Assembly (NCBI RefSeq): GCF_004116955.1
Contig: NZ_CP026362.1
Span: 186,001 to 250,000, forward strand
DNA from: Bacillus vallismortis
GTDB lineage: Bacteria; Bacillota; Bacilli; Bacillales; Bacillaceae
Direction of reading: 5' to 3'
Length of the DNA: 64,000 nucleotides
Notes under the pieces: model-generated
Told to the model about the DNA's origin: nothing
What the model saw: the letters and a program-made list of their open reading frames with translations, nothing else
The model's database searches: none
Translations under genes and position numbers: made by a program
In this document: piece by piece, positions 36,565-46,265 of the stretch
How positions within the stretch are numbered: the stretch's first letter is position 1
How the letters are laid out: each line of letters starts with the position of its first letter

Positions 36565-37545
36565 TTATTTCTTTTTTTTGTATTCATAACGCTCCCACGC
36601 TCTCAAATGCGGGTATGGATCAAATGACCATTCGGTTTTTCCATTATCTTTGTACATGCCGTAGTGAAGATGCGGCGGGAATTTTCCGGCGGTTCCCGGC
36701 GGGCCGTATCCTGAGCTGCCGACTGACCCGATCACTTGGCCGGGCTCAACGATTTGTCCTGTTTTTATCCCTTTGGCAAACCCATTAAGATGGGCAAAAT
36801 AATGATACGTATTGTTGATGTCTCTGATGCCGATTCTCCATCCTCCGAAGCGGTTCCAGCCCTTCATTTCAACTACGCCGTAACAGGTGGACCTGACAGG
36901 AAGGCCGTAATGGGCAAAGATATCCGTGCCTTCATGAATCCGTCTCCCTCCAAACCCGCGGGCATCTCCCCACGTGCTCCGATAGCTGTAATCGGTTCTG
37001 ATTGGAAGCGGAAACGCATGCTCGCCCAGATCAATATGTCCGTAAGCTTTAAATAACTTCATGAATTCAGATATGATCCCAACTGTTTGATCACGCCGGT
37101 AATAATTCCAAAGCCCAATGCGGATGTTGTCCTCATCTGTGCCATACGACAGCAAGTATTGGCTAAATGTATACAAAATATCATCATCATTGCTGACCTC
37201 GGCTTTTCCGTCACCGTCACCATCCATTCCGATCCCGTCAAACACCTTAATGCTTAACGGCGCGTCATCTTTTGGATTCGGGTTTTCAGGGCCGCTCCAG
37301 ATTTCATCGGGTATATAGATGCTGATGATGCCCGCTTTGTCAGGCAGGTCTTTTCGGTTGCTCCGCACATTTTCCTCGTATTGATCTACTGCGGCGAGCG
37401 CATACCAAGGAATCTGCGTTACAGCCTCGATTTTATGATATAATTCCATCCGTTTCGACAGTACTCGATCTGAAAGCTCTTTTCCAGATGCAGTAGGATC
37501 AAACGCAAACAAAAGGAGAAGAAGAGCGGATAAGAAAACTTTCAC
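36565..37545 (-). CDS. lytH: Sporulation L-Ala-D-Glu endopeptidase LytH
   Basis: 326-residue secreted M23 peptidase that trims cortex peptidoglycan to single L-alanine side chains during sporulation. Signal peptide (~25 residues, "KVFLSALLLLLFAF"), a middle lysozyme-like region with an Asp-rich stretch GIGMDGDGDGKAE, then the M23 domain with HEGTDIFAHYG and HLHYG zinc ligands. Start GTG 37545, 7 bases after AAAGGAG; the longer frame passes through that site. Located opposite yunB. Confidence 0.92.
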   Translation of the reverse strand: MKVFLSALLLLLFAFDPTASGKELSDRVLSKRMELYHKIEAVTQIPWYALAAVDQYEENVRSNRKDLPDKAGIISIYIPDEIWSGPENPNPKDDAPLSIKVFDGIGMDGDGDGKAEVSNDDDILYTFSQYLLSYGTDEDNIRIGLWNYYRRDQTVGIISEFMKLFKAYGHIDLGEHAFPLPIRTDYSYRSTWGDARGFGGRRIHEGTDIFAHYGLPVRSTCYGVVEMKGWNRFGGWRIGIRDINNTYHYFAHLNGFAKGIKTGQIVEPGQVIGSVGSSGYGPPGTAGKFPPHLHYGMYKDNGKTEWSFDPYPHLRAWERYEYKKKK

Positions 37546-37780
37546 AACATAATCTCCTTTCATATTGAATACACATAGTTTGCGGCAAGCCGGCTTAAAA
37601 ATGTCAGTAATCATCTTCCCTTGTCGAGAAATTTTTCCTATGGTAAAGTGTCTAAAGAAAAGACTTTCTTTAGTTAGATAACTATGACTTATGTTGCGGA
37701 AAAGAAATCTGCACCTTTCTCGTTTTCAGAATGTTTCGTGCCAGAAATTTGAGTATATTGGATATTGGAGATGATGGGAA

Positions 37781-38677
37781 TTGGCAAAGAAAGACGAACA
37801 CCTCAGAAAGCCCGAATGGCTCAAAATCAAATTAAATACAAATGAAAACTATACAGGGCTCAAAAAACTTATGCGGGAAAACAATCTGCATACCGTATGT
37901 GAAGAAGCTAAGTGCCCGAATATTCATGAATGCTGGGCGGTCAGACGTACAGCGACATTTATGATTTTAGGTTCTGTTTGTACTAGAGCATGCCGTTTCT
38001 GTGCGGTCAAAACGGGCCTTCCAACTGAGCTTGATCTGCAAGAGCCTGAACGCGTAGCGGATTCTGTCGCCCTTATGAACCTGAAACACGCGGTAATTAC
38101 CGCTGTAGCGCGTGACGATCAGAAAGACGGCGGGGCTGGCGTTTTCGCGGAAACCGTTCGTGCGATCCGCAGAAAAAGCCCGTTCACGACAATTGAGGTG
38201 CTCCCGTCTGATATGGGCGGGAACTACGATAACCTGAAAACGTTGATGGATACACGCCCAGATATCCTGAATCACAATATCGAAACGGTTCGCCGCCTGA
38301 CGCCAAGAATCCGCGCGCGCGCAACGTACGACCGTTCGCTGGAGTTTTTGCGCCGCGCGAAGGAAATGCAGCCTGATATTCCGACAAAATCAAGCATCAT
38401 GATCGGACTTGGCGAAACGAAGGAAGAAATTATTGAAGTGATGGACGACCTCTTGGCAAACAACGTGGATATTATGGCAATCGGCCAATATCTCCAGCCG
38501 ACGAAGAAACACTTGAAAGTCCAAAAATACTATCACCCTGATGAATTTGCAGAATTAAAGGAAATCGCGATGCAAAAAGGCTTTAGCCACTGCGAAGCCG
38601 GTCCGCTTGTCCGTTCTTCTTATCATGCGGATGAACAAGTGAACGAAGCATCTAAAAAGCGCCAAGCACAAGCGTAA
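37781..38677 (+). CDS. lipA: Lipoyl synthase LipA
   Basis: 298-residue radical-SAM enzyme that inserts two sulfurs into protein-bound octanoate; in B. subtilis octanoate is carried first by GcvH. It has the auxiliary cluster motif [12 protein letters not shown] and the radical-SAM motif CTRACRFC, and a C-terminal [12 protein letters not shown] start 37781 preceded by ATGGGAA; no better start upstream. Stands alone with its own terminator. Confidence 0.97.
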   Translation: MAKKDEHLRKPEWLKIKLNTNENYTGLKKLMRENNLHTVCEEAKCPNIHECWAVRRTATFMILGSVCTRACRFCAVKTGLPTELDLQEPERVADSVALMNLKHAVITAVARDDQKDGGAGVFAETVRAIRRKSPFTTIEVLPSDMGGNYDNLKTLMDTRPDILNHNIETVRRLTPRIRARATYDRSLEFLRRAKEMQPDIPTKSSIMIGLGETKEEIIEVMDDLLANNVDIMAIGQYLQPTKKHLKVQKYYHPDEFAELKEIAMQKGFSHCEAGPLVRSSYHADEQVNEASKKRQAQA

Positions 38678-38681
38678 TGCC

Positions 38682-38710
38682 AAAACGCCAGATCATCTGG
38701 CGTTTTTGTC
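38682..38710. terminator. Terminator between lipA and yutC
   Basis: 12-bp perfect palindromic arms AAAACGCCAGAT / ATCTGGCGTTTT (38682-38693 and 38695-38706), T tail; serves both convergent genes. Confidence 0.88.
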
Positions 38711-39328
38711 ATTCCTATCGGTTTTCATGTCCTGGCGGGTTTCTCCGTTGGCATTTTCATTCTCTGAGACCGGGCTTCCTTGCGGGGAGGTTTTCATTTC
38801 TTCAATTGTCCCCGACATGATTTCTCTGATATCCCTTGAACCGGAGCCGAGATTGCTGAAATTTTCAATCGACTGCATATGGTTTGGATGATCGGAAATA
38901 TACACATGATAGTAACGAGGAATCACTGAAGCGGCTGTTTTCTTCACCTGATCGGCCGTCAGTTCCCGGTTTTTGGTATCGGTTTTGTATACGACAAGCG
39001 CTTCTTGATCAGTCACCAGCGTTGCAGCCTCTTGAATATGGGGAAGCTGAACCGTTAAACTTGAGATGATATGAGCGGTTTCTTCCCGTTTCATTACGGG
39101 GACCTCCTGTTGCTCGCCGTCGAATTGTTCTTTTTGATAGCGGACATAGCCAAATTGTTCGTTCTCATCATGCCGGTTAAAAGCCTCGTTGCGGTCGGAC
39201 ACATGAATGGGCCTGGTTTGGTTCTGCGTCTGATTTTGGGCAGTTTGCCCGGCATTATCAAACCCTTTGCCTCCGCACCCGGATAAAAGCCCGGTCAACA
39301 GGCACAGGCTGATTGCAGTTCATTTCAT
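38693..39328 (-). pseudogene. yutC: yutC, YhcN/YlaJ-family spore lipoprotein with a stop at codon 3
   Basis: The intact design is a ~211-residue lipoprotein: ATG 39328 after GAGGAGGG, signal peptide TAISLCLLTGLLSGCGG with lipobox Cys, then a YhcN/YlaJ domain seen in spore-associated lipoproteins ("VPRYYHVYISDHPNH"-like segment, "NFSNLGSGSRDIREIMSG"). Here the third codon is TGA (minus strand, 39322-39320), probably from CGA, so translation from the proper start ends after two residues. The first in-frame start after it, TTG 39298, has no ribosome site and cuts the signal peptide. Likely a recent null allele. Confidence 0.75.
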
Positions 39329-39441
39329 TGTTAAATCCCTCCTCATGTGTAGGGTAGCCAAATCGCATGATTTATTCTTTAGCAATTGATGGGGACGGGG
39401 CAATGAATTATGATAGGAATGAGTGAAAAAGAGGTGAGATC

Positions 39442-39717
39442 ATGATTCTTATTCAAAATGCCGAATTTGACCTGGTGCATAATGTCAAAGACGGCTTCAA
39501 CGAAGAGGCTTTCAAAGCCCGCTACTCTGATATTTTAAATAAATACGATTATATTGTGGGAGACTGGGGATATGGCCAGCTCAGGCTCAAGGGCTTCTTT
39601 GACGACCAGAATCAAAAGGCAACCTTCGAAACGAAAATCAGCACACTAGATGAATACATTTACGAATACTGCAATTTCGGCTGTGCGTATTTTGTCTTGA
39701 AACGGATCAGAAAATAA
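39442..39717 (+). CDS. yutD: DUF1027 protein YutD
   Basis: 91-residue DUF1027 protein ("RYSDILNKYDYIVGDWGYGQ" and EYCNFGCAYFVLKRI). Conserved in Firmicutes; acidic and soluble; function unknown. ATG 39442 after AAAGAGGTGA. Leads the yutD-yutE-yutF run. Confidence 0.88.
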   Translation: MILIQNAEFDLVHNVKDGFNEEAFKARYSDILNKYDYIVGDWGYGQLRLKGFFDDQNQKATFETKISTLDEYIYEYCNFGCAYFVLKRIRK

Positions 39718-39740
39718 ACATACACAAAGGGGATGCTGTC

Positions 39741-40175
39741 ATGTATTTTGTTGACAGAAATAAGATCGAGCAAACACTCGGGTTCTTTGAGCACCAGCTG
39801 GCGCTTTTCAACTCACAAAGAGACTGGCAGTCTGAAATCGAGAGAGTGGCGCTCCAGCGTATAGGCCATCTGTTAATCGAGTGCATTCTGGATACTGGCA
39901 ATGACATGATTGATGGTTTTATTATGCGGGACCCGGGCAGCTATGATGACATTATGGATATACTTGTTGATGAAAAAGTCGTCTCGGAACAAGAGGGAGC
40001 TGTGCTCAAGAAATTGATCGCCTACCGCAAAACACTGGTTCAGCAGTACCTGCTCGCTGACAGCGCCGAGCTTTACAGGCTGATCGCGGCTCATCAGACA
40101 GCTCTTCAAACCTTCCCGAAACGGATCAGAAGCTACTTGGAAACAGAGCTTGGCCCTGTTTCCGCGTTTAAATAA
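39741..40175 (+). CDS. yutE: HepT-like (DUF86, HEPN) protein YutE
   Basis: 144-residue helical HEPN/DUF86 protein. The segment RIGHLLIECILDTGNDMIDG and YRKTLVQQYLL match HepT, the RNase part of HepT-MntA toxin-antitoxin pairs. The catalytic R-x(4-6)-H of active HepT appears as R-KTLVQQ-Y, with Gln where His is expected, and no MntA nucleotidyltransferase gene lies beside it. It is thus probably not an active toxin. It sits 23 bp after yutD with AAAGGGGATG upstream, ending 28 bp before yutF. Confidence 0.82.
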   Translation: MYFVDRNKIEQTLGFFEHQLALFNSQRDWQSEIERVALQRIGHLLIECILDTGNDMIDGFIMRDPGSYDDIMDILVDEKVVSEQEGAVLKKLIAYRKTLVQQYLLADSAELYRLIAAHQTALQTFPKRIRSYLETELGPVSAFK

Positions 40176-40203
40176 CAACTGGAAAGCCACAGGAGTGTTG
40201 GAC

Positions 40204-40974
40204 ATGAAAACATATAAAGGATATTTAATTGATTTAGACGGAACGATGTACAATGGCACGGAAAAAATCGAGGAAGCGTGTGAATTTGTCAGAACGCTGA
40301 AAGATCGCGGAGTTCCCTATCTTTTCGTGACAAACAATTCTTCGCGCACACCGAAGCAGGTGGCGGACAAGCTCGTGTCTTTTGATATTCCGGCAACGGA
40401 AGAGCAGGTCTTCACAACCAGCATGGCGACTGCCCAGCATATCGCCCAGCAGAAAAAAGGCGCGTCTGTGTATGTGATCGGGGAAGAAGGCATCCGTCAG
40501 GCGATTGAAGAAAACGGCCTGACATTTGGCGAAGAAAACGCGGATTTTGTCGTTGTCGGGATTGACCGTTCCATTACATACGAAAAATTTGCTGTCGGCT
40601 GCCTGGCTATCAGAAATGGCGCCCGCTTTATTTCCACTAACGGAGATATTGCAATTCCGACTGAAAGAGGCCTCCTGCCTGGAAACGGTTCACTGACATC
40701 GGTACTAACCGTCTCCACAGGCGTACAGCCGATATTTATCGGCAAGCCCGAGTCAATCATCATGGAGCAGGCGATGCGCGTTCTCGGCACGGATGTGTCC
40801 GAAACACTCATGGTCGGCGACAACTACGCGACGGATATTATGGCCGGCATGAACGCCGGTATGGATACACTGCTTGTGCACACAGGCGTAACGAAAAGAG
40901 AACACATGACAGACGATATGGAAAAACCGACTCACGCCATCGACTCTCTGACTGAATGGATTCCATACATTTAA
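40204..40974 (+). CDS. yutF: HAD-family sugar/p-nitrophenyl phosphatase YutF
   Basis: 256-residue HAD phosphatase of the NagD/AraL group. Motif I LIDLDGTMYNG (nucleophile Asp), motif II FVTNNSS, GKPES and motif IV GDNYATDI are present, with a C2 cap between. Relatives dephosphorylate sugar or nucleotide monophosphates. Start ATG 40204 after AGGAGTG; the longer frame overlaps yutE. A terminator follows. Confidence 0.92.
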   Translation: MKTYKGYLIDLDGTMYNGTEKIEEACEFVRTLKDRGVPYLFVTNNSSRTPKQVADKLVSFDIPATEEQVFTTSMATAQHIAQQKKGASVYVIGEEGIRQAIEENGLTFGEENADFVVVGIDRSITYEKFAVGCLAIRNGARFISTNGDIAIPTERGLLPGNGSLTSVLTVSTGVQPIFIGKPESIIMEQAMRVLGTDVSETLMVGDNYATDIMAGMNAGMDTLLVHTGVTKREHMTDDMEKPTHAIDSLTEWIPYI

Positions 40975-40976
40975 AA

Positions 40977-41006
40977 AAAGGGCGCCCCAAAAGGGTGCCC
41001 TTATTC
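40977..41006. terminator. Terminator between yutF and yutG
   Basis: AAGGGCGCCC pairs with GGGTGCCCTT (one G-U) around a short A-rich loop; shared by the two convergent genes. Confidence 0.75.
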
Positions 41007-41501
41007 TGTATGCCGCGCGCGGTGTGCGAGCCTGCTTGAGGCTGCGGCGGAAATCGCGCCGACGATGTCATCTAGAAAGGTATGGCATTCGCCGGTTGAT
41101 TTATCATTCAAATGTTTGAGGATTCCGGGTTTTTCTTTATCGATATAACCGTAGTTCGTAAACCCAATCGATCCGTAAATATTCACAATGGAAAAAGCCA
41201 AAACTTCATCTACTCCATATAAGCTTTCATCTGTTTCCAGCATCGTTTGCAGCGGTTCAGACAGTTTTTTCTGCTCAGCAAGCACATCCAATTCAATGCC
41301 CGTTAAAATGGCGTTTTGCACCTCGCGTTTTGCGAGAACGCGATTGACGTTCAACGTGCATTCATCAATGTGTAAATCCGGATGATATTTTTTTTGCAGG
41401 AAAAAGACTAGCTCGGCAATGTCTGACACCTCAACACCGCGCTCCTTCATCCGTGCTCTTGCTTTTGCTTCCATCTGACTGATTTGTTCGTTTTCTGACA
41501 T
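41001..41501 (-). CDS. yutG: Phosphatidylglycerophosphatase A-like protein YutG
   Basis: 166-residue PgpA-like protein. The core GIELDVLAEQKKL, GVDEVLAFSIVNIYGSIG and the C-terminal DIVGAISAAASSRL fit the PgpA/YutG family, which removes phosphate from phosphatidylglycerophosphate in phosphatidylglycerol synthesis. It is soluble-looking compared with E. coli PgpA. Start ATG 41501 (MSENEQ); a few upstream codons are also possible. Confidence 0.85.
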   Translation of the reverse strand: MSENEQISQMEAKARARMKERGVEVSDIAELVFFLQKKYHPDLHIDECTLNVNRVLAKREVQNAILTGIELDVLAEQKKLSEPLQTMLETDESLYGVDEVLAFSIVNIYGSIGFTNYGYIDKEKPGILKHLNDKSTGECHTFLDDIVGAISAAASSRLAHRARHTE

Positions 41502-41653
41502 CAGCTTCACCCAATCTTTTTTACTAGTTTATACAAAATAGTTAAGATGTTTACGACTTTTTCTTGCGCCTTCGTCTGATGAAAATATGTATTCATAATT
41601 CCGGCCGTGTATGACTACGATGTGATGAGCCCTAATTCAACAGGCAGGTGATC

Positions 41654-42706
41654 ATGGTGAAAGGCACAATAAAAGAAAAATACGGTATTCACATCAGGCA
41701 GCTTTCCACGTACCAGCGCACCTATCAATGCTTTCAGACACCGAATTCATTCTTTTTGATCGTCCCCGTTTCCCAATTCTCAGAGACAGAGCTGACGGAG
41801 CTTTATTACATGAGTCAGTATTTACAAGAACAAACTGACCCATACGTTTCGATTTTTATCTTTACAAAAGAAGGTGAGCTGACGTTTGAATATGAGGGGA
41901 AAACGTACGCTCTGCTGAAGGCGGCGCCGCCTTATTCAAATCGGGCGCTTTCCATTGGGGCGGAACTTGCGGAATTCCACCGAAAAGGCAGAGGGTACCC
42001 GTATGAAGTAAAGGCAGCCGGAAGAATCGGCCAGTGGAAAGATCTGTGGGGAAAACGCATTGATCAGCTGGAAGTGTTTTGGCAACGAAAGGTTCAGACC
42101 CCTCCGCACGAGCCATTTGATAAAAAAATGATCGAATCATTTCCATATTATCTAGGGCTGTCAGAAAACGCGATCCAATATTTAGTGGACACTGAGCTGG
42201 ATGACAAACCCCAAGCCGCTGACTCAGGAACGATATGCCATCAGCGGATGGAAAGGCATACGTGGTCATCCGAATCTTTAATCAGGATTCCGGCTGATTG
42301 GGTATTTGACCACGCCTCACGCGATTTGGCTGAGTATATGAGGCATACGTTTTTGCATCATAGACAAGATTTTCATCAGCAGGGCTTTCTCTTTTTACAG
42401 GAATATGAGAAAGTCACGCCGCTGTCTTCGTTTTCAAAACGTCTCCTGTACAGCCGTTTGCTCTTTCCGCTTCATTATTTTGAAATCGTAGAGAGTTACT
42501 ACATGTCATCAGAATCAGAAAAGCATTATTATGAAGAACAGTTTGACTTCATTCTGAACGATTGCGGACGCTATGAGCAATTTCTCAATACAGCACAGGA
42601 ATTCATGAATATGCGGACGCAGAAGCCATTTGTTCCCCGCGTGAGCTGGCTCGGCAAAGGGAACCTGAGAAGAGGAGAAAATCTGACAAAAATAATTAGA
42701 AAATAA
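41654..42706 (+). CDS. yutH: Spore coat-associated protein YutH (CotS-type kinase-like)
   Basis: ~350-residue protein of the CotS/YsxE/YutH group, spore-coat relatives of choline/aminoglycoside kinases. "TICHQRMERHTWSSESLIRI" followed by ADWVFDHASRDLAEYMRH corresponds to the degenerate catalytic and Mg regions; classic HGD is replaced by ICHQRM...DWVFDHA. Phosphotransfer is doubtful. Start ATG 41654 after GGCAGGTG; GTG 41657 is an alternative. Monocistronic. Confidence 0.85.
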   Translation: MVKGTIKEKYGIHIRQLSTYQRTYQCFQTPNSFFLIVPVSQFSETELTELYYMSQYLQEQTDPYVSIFIFTKEGELTFEYEGKTYALLKAAPPYSNRALSIGAELAEFHRKGRGYPYEVKAAGRIGQWKDLWGKRIDQLEVFWQRKVQTPPHEPFDKKMIESFPYYLGLSENAIQYLVDTELDDKPQAADSGTICHQRMERHTWSSESLIRIPADWVFDHASRDLAEYMRHTFLHHRQDFHQQGFLFLQEYEKVTPLSSFSKRLLYSRLLFPLHYFEIVESYYMSSESEKHYYEEQFDFILNDCGRYEQFLNTAQEFMNMRTQKPFVPRVSWLGKGNLRRGENLTKIIRK

Positions 42707-42767
42707 AGAATCTTGTCATATCAGTACGTTAAGCGTTTACATTCGTAAAATTCAGCCGACTGCTATC

Positions 42768-42796
42768 TTGTCAAAACAGGAGCGGGCTTATATAAT
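42768..42796 (+). promoter_or_regulatory. Promoter of hom-thrC-thrB
   Basis: TTGTCA (42768-42773), 17-base spacer, TATAAT (42791-42796). Downstream, AATTGTC (42829-42835) and GACAATT (42847-42853) form an inverted repeat around the leader's GAGAGG. Confidence 0.8.
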
Positions 42797-42873
42797 GTTT
42801 GTAACTTATATGTCTGTGTTGAGTTAACAATTGTCTTTTTAGAGAGGACAATTATATGAAAGGTGGAGTTGTT

Positions 42874-44175
42874 TTGAAAGCGATTCGTGTAGGGCTTTTA
42901 GGTTTAGGCACCGTCGGAAGCGGTGTCGTTAAAATTATTCAAGACCATCAGGATAAGCTGATGCATCAAGTCGGCTGTCCGGTTACAATAAAAAAAGTGC
43001 TCGTAAAAGATGTAGAGAAAAAGAGAGAAGTAGATTTGCCGAAGGAAGTGCTCACGACAGAAGTGTATGATGTCATTGATGATCCAGGTGTTGATGTCGT
43101 TATCGAGGTAATTGGCGGAGTTGAGCAGACAAAACAATATTTGGTCGACGCGCTCAGATCGAAAAAGCATGTTGTCACAGCAAACAAGGATTTAATGGCT
43201 GTGTACGGCTCCGAGCTGCTTGCGGAAGCGAAGGAAAATGGCTGTGACATCTACTTTGAAGCTAGTGTTGCCGGCGGAATCCCGATTTTGCGCACGCTAG
43301 AGGAGGGACTCTCATCAGACCGAATTACAAAAATGATGGGAATCGTGAACGGTACAACGAACTTTATCTTAACTAAAATGATCAAAGAAAAAAGTCCTTA
43401 CGAGGAAGTGCTGAAAGAAGCGCAGGATCTCGGATTTGCAGAAGCTGATCCGACTTCAGATGTGGAAGGGCTTGACGCTGCACGAAAAATGGCGATATTG
43501 GCGCGCCTCGGCTTCTCGATGAATGTTGATCTGGAAGACGTAAAGGTAAAAGGAATCTCGCAAATTACAGATGAGGACATCAGCTTCAGTAAACGCCTTG
43601 GCTATACGATGAAGCTGATCGGGATTGCACAGCGTGACGGCAGCAAAATTGAAGTTAGCGTACAGCCGACACTGCTTCCTGACCATCATCCGCTTTCTGC
43701 CGTGCATAATGAGTATAACGCTGTTTATGTTTACGGCGAGGCTGTCGGTGAGACGATGTTTTACGGGCCGGGAGCCGGAAGCATGCCGACCGCGACATCC
43801 GTTGTTTCTGACCTTGTCGCTGTCATGAAAAACATGCGACTCGGCGTAACCGGCAACAGCTTTGTTGCGCCGCAATACGAGAAAAACATGAAGTCGCCGT
43901 CTGATATTTACGCACAGCAATTTTTAAGAATTCACGTCAAAGATCAGGTCGGCTCATTCTCAAAAATTACGTCTGTATTCTCAGAGCGGGGCGTGAGCTT
44001 TGAAAAGATCCTTCAGCTGCCGATTAAAGGCCATGATGAGCTGGCGGAAATCGTAATTGTCACGCACCATACATCAGAAGCAGATTTCAGTGATATCCTG
44101 CAAAACCTAAATGATTTGGAAGTCGTTCAAGAAGTCAAAAGCACATATCGTGTAGAAGGGAACGGTTGGAGCTAA
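42874..44175 (+). CDS. hom: Homoserine dehydrogenase Hom
   Basis: 433-residue enzyme reducing aspartate semialdehyde to homoserine, the branch point to threonine and methionine. NAD(P) motif [20 protein letters not shown], and the catalytic block [15 protein letters not shown] are present. A C-terminal ACT domain ("[20 protein letters not shown]") gives threonine feedback control. Start TTG 42874 after GGTGGAG; ATG 42856 precedes that site. First gene of hom-thrC-thrB; stop overlaps thrC. Confidence 0.96.
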   Translation: MKAIRVGLLGLGTVGSGVVKIIQDHQDKLMHQVGCPVTIKKVLVKDVEKKREVDLPKEVLTTEVYDVIDDPGVDVVIEVIGGVEQTKQYLVDALRSKKHVVTANKDLMAVYGSELLAEAKENGCDIYFEASVAGGIPILRTLEEGLSSDRITKMMGIVNGTTNFILTKMIKEKSPYEEVLKEAQDLGFAEADPTSDVEGLDAARKMAILARLGFSMNVDLEDVKVKGISQITDEDISFSKRLGYTMKLIGIAQRDGSKIEVSVQPTLLPDHHPLSAVHNEYNAVYVYGEAVGETMFYGPGAGSMPTATSVVSDLVAVMKNMRLGVTGNSFVAPQYEKNMKSPSDIYAQQFLRIHVKDQVGSFSKITSVFSERGVSFEKILQLPIKGHDELAEIVIVTHHTSEADFSDILQNLNDLEVVQEVKSTYRVEGNGWS

Positions 44176-45233
44176 TGTGGAAAGGACTTATCCATCAATA
44201 TAAAGAATTTTTGCCTGTAACAGATCAAACACCGGCGCTTACTTTACATGAAGGAAACACGCCTCTCATTCACCTTCCCAAGCTGTCAGAGCAGCTCGGT
44301 ATTGAGCTTCATGTCAAAACGGAAGGCGTCAATCCTACGGGATCATTTAAAGACCGCGGAATGGTCATGGCGGTGGCGAAAGCAAAAGAGGAAGGCAACG
44401 ACACGATTATGTGCGCGTCTACAGGAAACACTTCCGCTGCTGCGGCTGCTTATGCAGCCCGCGCCAACATGAAATGCATCGTCATTATCCCGAACGGCAA
44501 AATCGCGTTTGGGAAACTCGCTCAGGCTGTCATGTATGGAGCCGAAATTATTGCGATCGATGGAAACTTTGATGATGCGCTTAAAATTGTCCGTTCTATC
44601 TGTGAGAAATCACCGATTGCTCTTGTCAACTCAGTCAACCCTTACCGCATTGAAGGCCAAAAAACAGCTGCCTTCGAAGTGTGCGAACAGTTGGGAGAAG
44701 CACCGGATGTGTTGGCGATCCCGGTCGGAAACGCTGGAAACATTACAGCGTACTGGAAGGGCTTCAAGGAGTATCATGAGAAAAACGGCACTGGCCTTCC
44801 GAAAATGCGCGGATTTGAAGCGGAAGGCGCGGCGGCAATCGTGCGCAATGAAGTGATTAAAAATCCGGAAACAATAGCGACAGCCATTCGTATCGGAAAC
44901 CCTGCAAGCTGGGACAAAGCTGTAAAGGCAGCTGAGGAATCCAACGGAAAAATTGACGAAGTCACTGATGATGAAATCCTTCACGCGTATCAGCTCATCG
45001 CCCGTGAAGAAGGTGTGTTTGCAGAACCGGGTTCTTGCGCGTCGATCGCAGGAGTGCTGAAACAGGTGAAGTCCGGAGAGATTCCGAAAGGGAGCAAGGT
45101 CGTCGCTGTATTAACAGGAAACGGTCTGAAAGATCCGAACACAGCGGTCGATATTTCAGAAATCAAGCCGGTCACACTGCCGACTGATGAAGACAGCATT
45201 CTTGAATATGTAAAAGGAGCGGCGCGTGTATGA
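44175..45233 (+). CDS. thrC: Threonine synthase ThrC
   Basis: 352-residue PLP enzyme converting O-phosphohomoserine to threonine. The PLP lysine is in [28 protein letters not shown] binds the phosphate/substrate, and [12 protein letters not shown] the cofactor phosphate. ATG 44175 overlaps the hom stop (TAATG); the last bases overlap thrB (ATGA), so the three genes are coupled. Confidence 0.97.
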   Translation: MWKGLIHQYKEFLPVTDQTPALTLHEGNTPLIHLPKLSEQLGIELHVKTEGVNPTGSFKDRGMVMAVAKAKEEGNDTIMCASTGNTSAAAAAYAARANMKCIVIIPNGKIAFGKLAQAVMYGAEIIAIDGNFDDALKIVRSICEKSPIALVNSVNPYRIEGQKTAAFEVCEQLGEAPDVLAIPVGNAGNITAYWKGFKEYHEKNGTGLPKMRGFEAEGAAAIVRNEVIKNPETIATAIRIGNPASWDKAVKAAEESNGKIDEVTDDEILHAYQLIAREEGVFAEPGSCASIAGVLKQVKSGEIPKGSKVVAVLTGNGLKDPNTAVDISEIKPVTLPTDEDSILEYVKGAARV

Positions 45234-46159
45234 ACGAAGCCGACATGCTGTTCACTATCACTGTTCCCGGAAGCACGGCTAACCTAGGCCCCGGCTTTGA
45301 TTCAGTTGGGATGGCACTCAGCAGGTATTTAAAGCTTACCGTCTTTGAAAGCGGCAAATGGTCTTTTGAAGCTGAAACAGAAACAGTCGCTGGAATTCCG
45401 GCGGGTACAGATAATCTGATCTATCAAGTGGCAAAACGGACAGCAGATTTGTACGGCAAAGAAATGCCGCCAGTCCATGTGAAGGTGTGGAGCGACATCC
45501 CGCTCGCACGCGGCCTTGGCAGCAGCGCCGCAGCGATTGTAGCGGCCATTGAATTGGCTGATGAATTATGCGGATTAAAGCTGTCTGAAGCGGACAAGCT
45601 GCATATAGCCAGCCTTGAAGAAGGACACCCGGATAATGCTGGCGCTTCACTCGTTGGCGGGCTTGTCATCGGCCTGCATGAAGATGATGAGACACAAATG
45701 ATCCGTGTTCCGGATGCCGACATTGACGTTGTCGTTGTCATTCCTTTTTACGAGGTGCTGACAAGAGACGCAAGAGACGTGCTTCCGCAGGAGTTTCCAT
45801 ATGCGGACGCTGTAAAAGCAAGTGCCGTCAGCAATATCCTTATTGCGGCGATCATGTCCAAGGATTGGCCGCTTGTCGGGAAAATCATGAAGAAGGATAT
45901 GTTCCATCAGCCGTACCGGGCAATGCTTGTCCCTGAGCTGTCAAAAGTAGAACACGTCGCCGAGATGAAGGGGGCATATGGAACAGCTCTCAGCGGAGCA
46001 GGCCCGACGATTCTCGTGATGACTGAAAAAGGTAAGGGAGAAGAGCTGAAAAAGCAGCTCGCGCTTCACTTCCCTCATTGCGAAGTTGACGCTTTGACCG
46101 TACCGAAAGAGGGAAGTATCATAGAGCGAAATCCTTTATATCAAGTGAAAAGTGTATAG
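45230..46159 (+). CDS. thrB: Homoserine kinase ThrB
   Basis: 309-residue GHMP-family kinase phosphorylating homoserine for ThrC. The ATP-binding P-loop [16 protein letters not shown] and the C-terminal [14 protein letters not shown] motif are clear. Last gene of hom-thrC-thrB; terminator follows. Confidence 0.97.
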   Translation: MNEADMLFTITVPGSTANLGPGFDSVGMALSRYLKLTVFESGKWSFEAETETVAGIPAGTDNLIYQVAKRTADLYGKEMPPVHVKVWSDIPLARGLGSSAAAIVAAIELADELCGLKLSEADKLHIASLEEGHPDNAGASLVGGLVIGLHEDDETQMIRVPDADIDVVVVIPFYEVLTRDARDVLPQEFPYADAVKASAVSNILIAAIMSKDWPLVGKIMKKDMFHQPYRAMLVPELSKVEHVAEMKGAYGTALSGAGPTILVMTEKGKGEELKKQLALHFPHCEVDALTVPKEGSIIERNPLYQVKSV

Positions 46160-46166
46160 ATGTGTC

Positions 46167-46203
46167 AAGCGTTCCTCTGCGTCAGCGGAGGGCGCTTTTT
46201 TCT
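46167..46203 (+). terminator. Terminator of hom-thrCB
   Basis: AAGCG-(TTC)-CTCTGC pairs with GCGGAG-(GG)-CGCTT across a short loop with an internal bulge, followed by T6. Confidence 0.78.
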
Positions 46204-46265
46204 GCTGGAGATAAAGGAGTTTTTATTTAGAAAAACGAAATAGATGTACAAAGGAGGAGATAAAT

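Noticed and set aside
39298..39328. Taking TTG 39298 as a genuine yutC start
   Set aside because: No ribosome site precedes it and it removes most of the lipoprotein signal peptide, whereas a strong site lies before the interrupted ATG.
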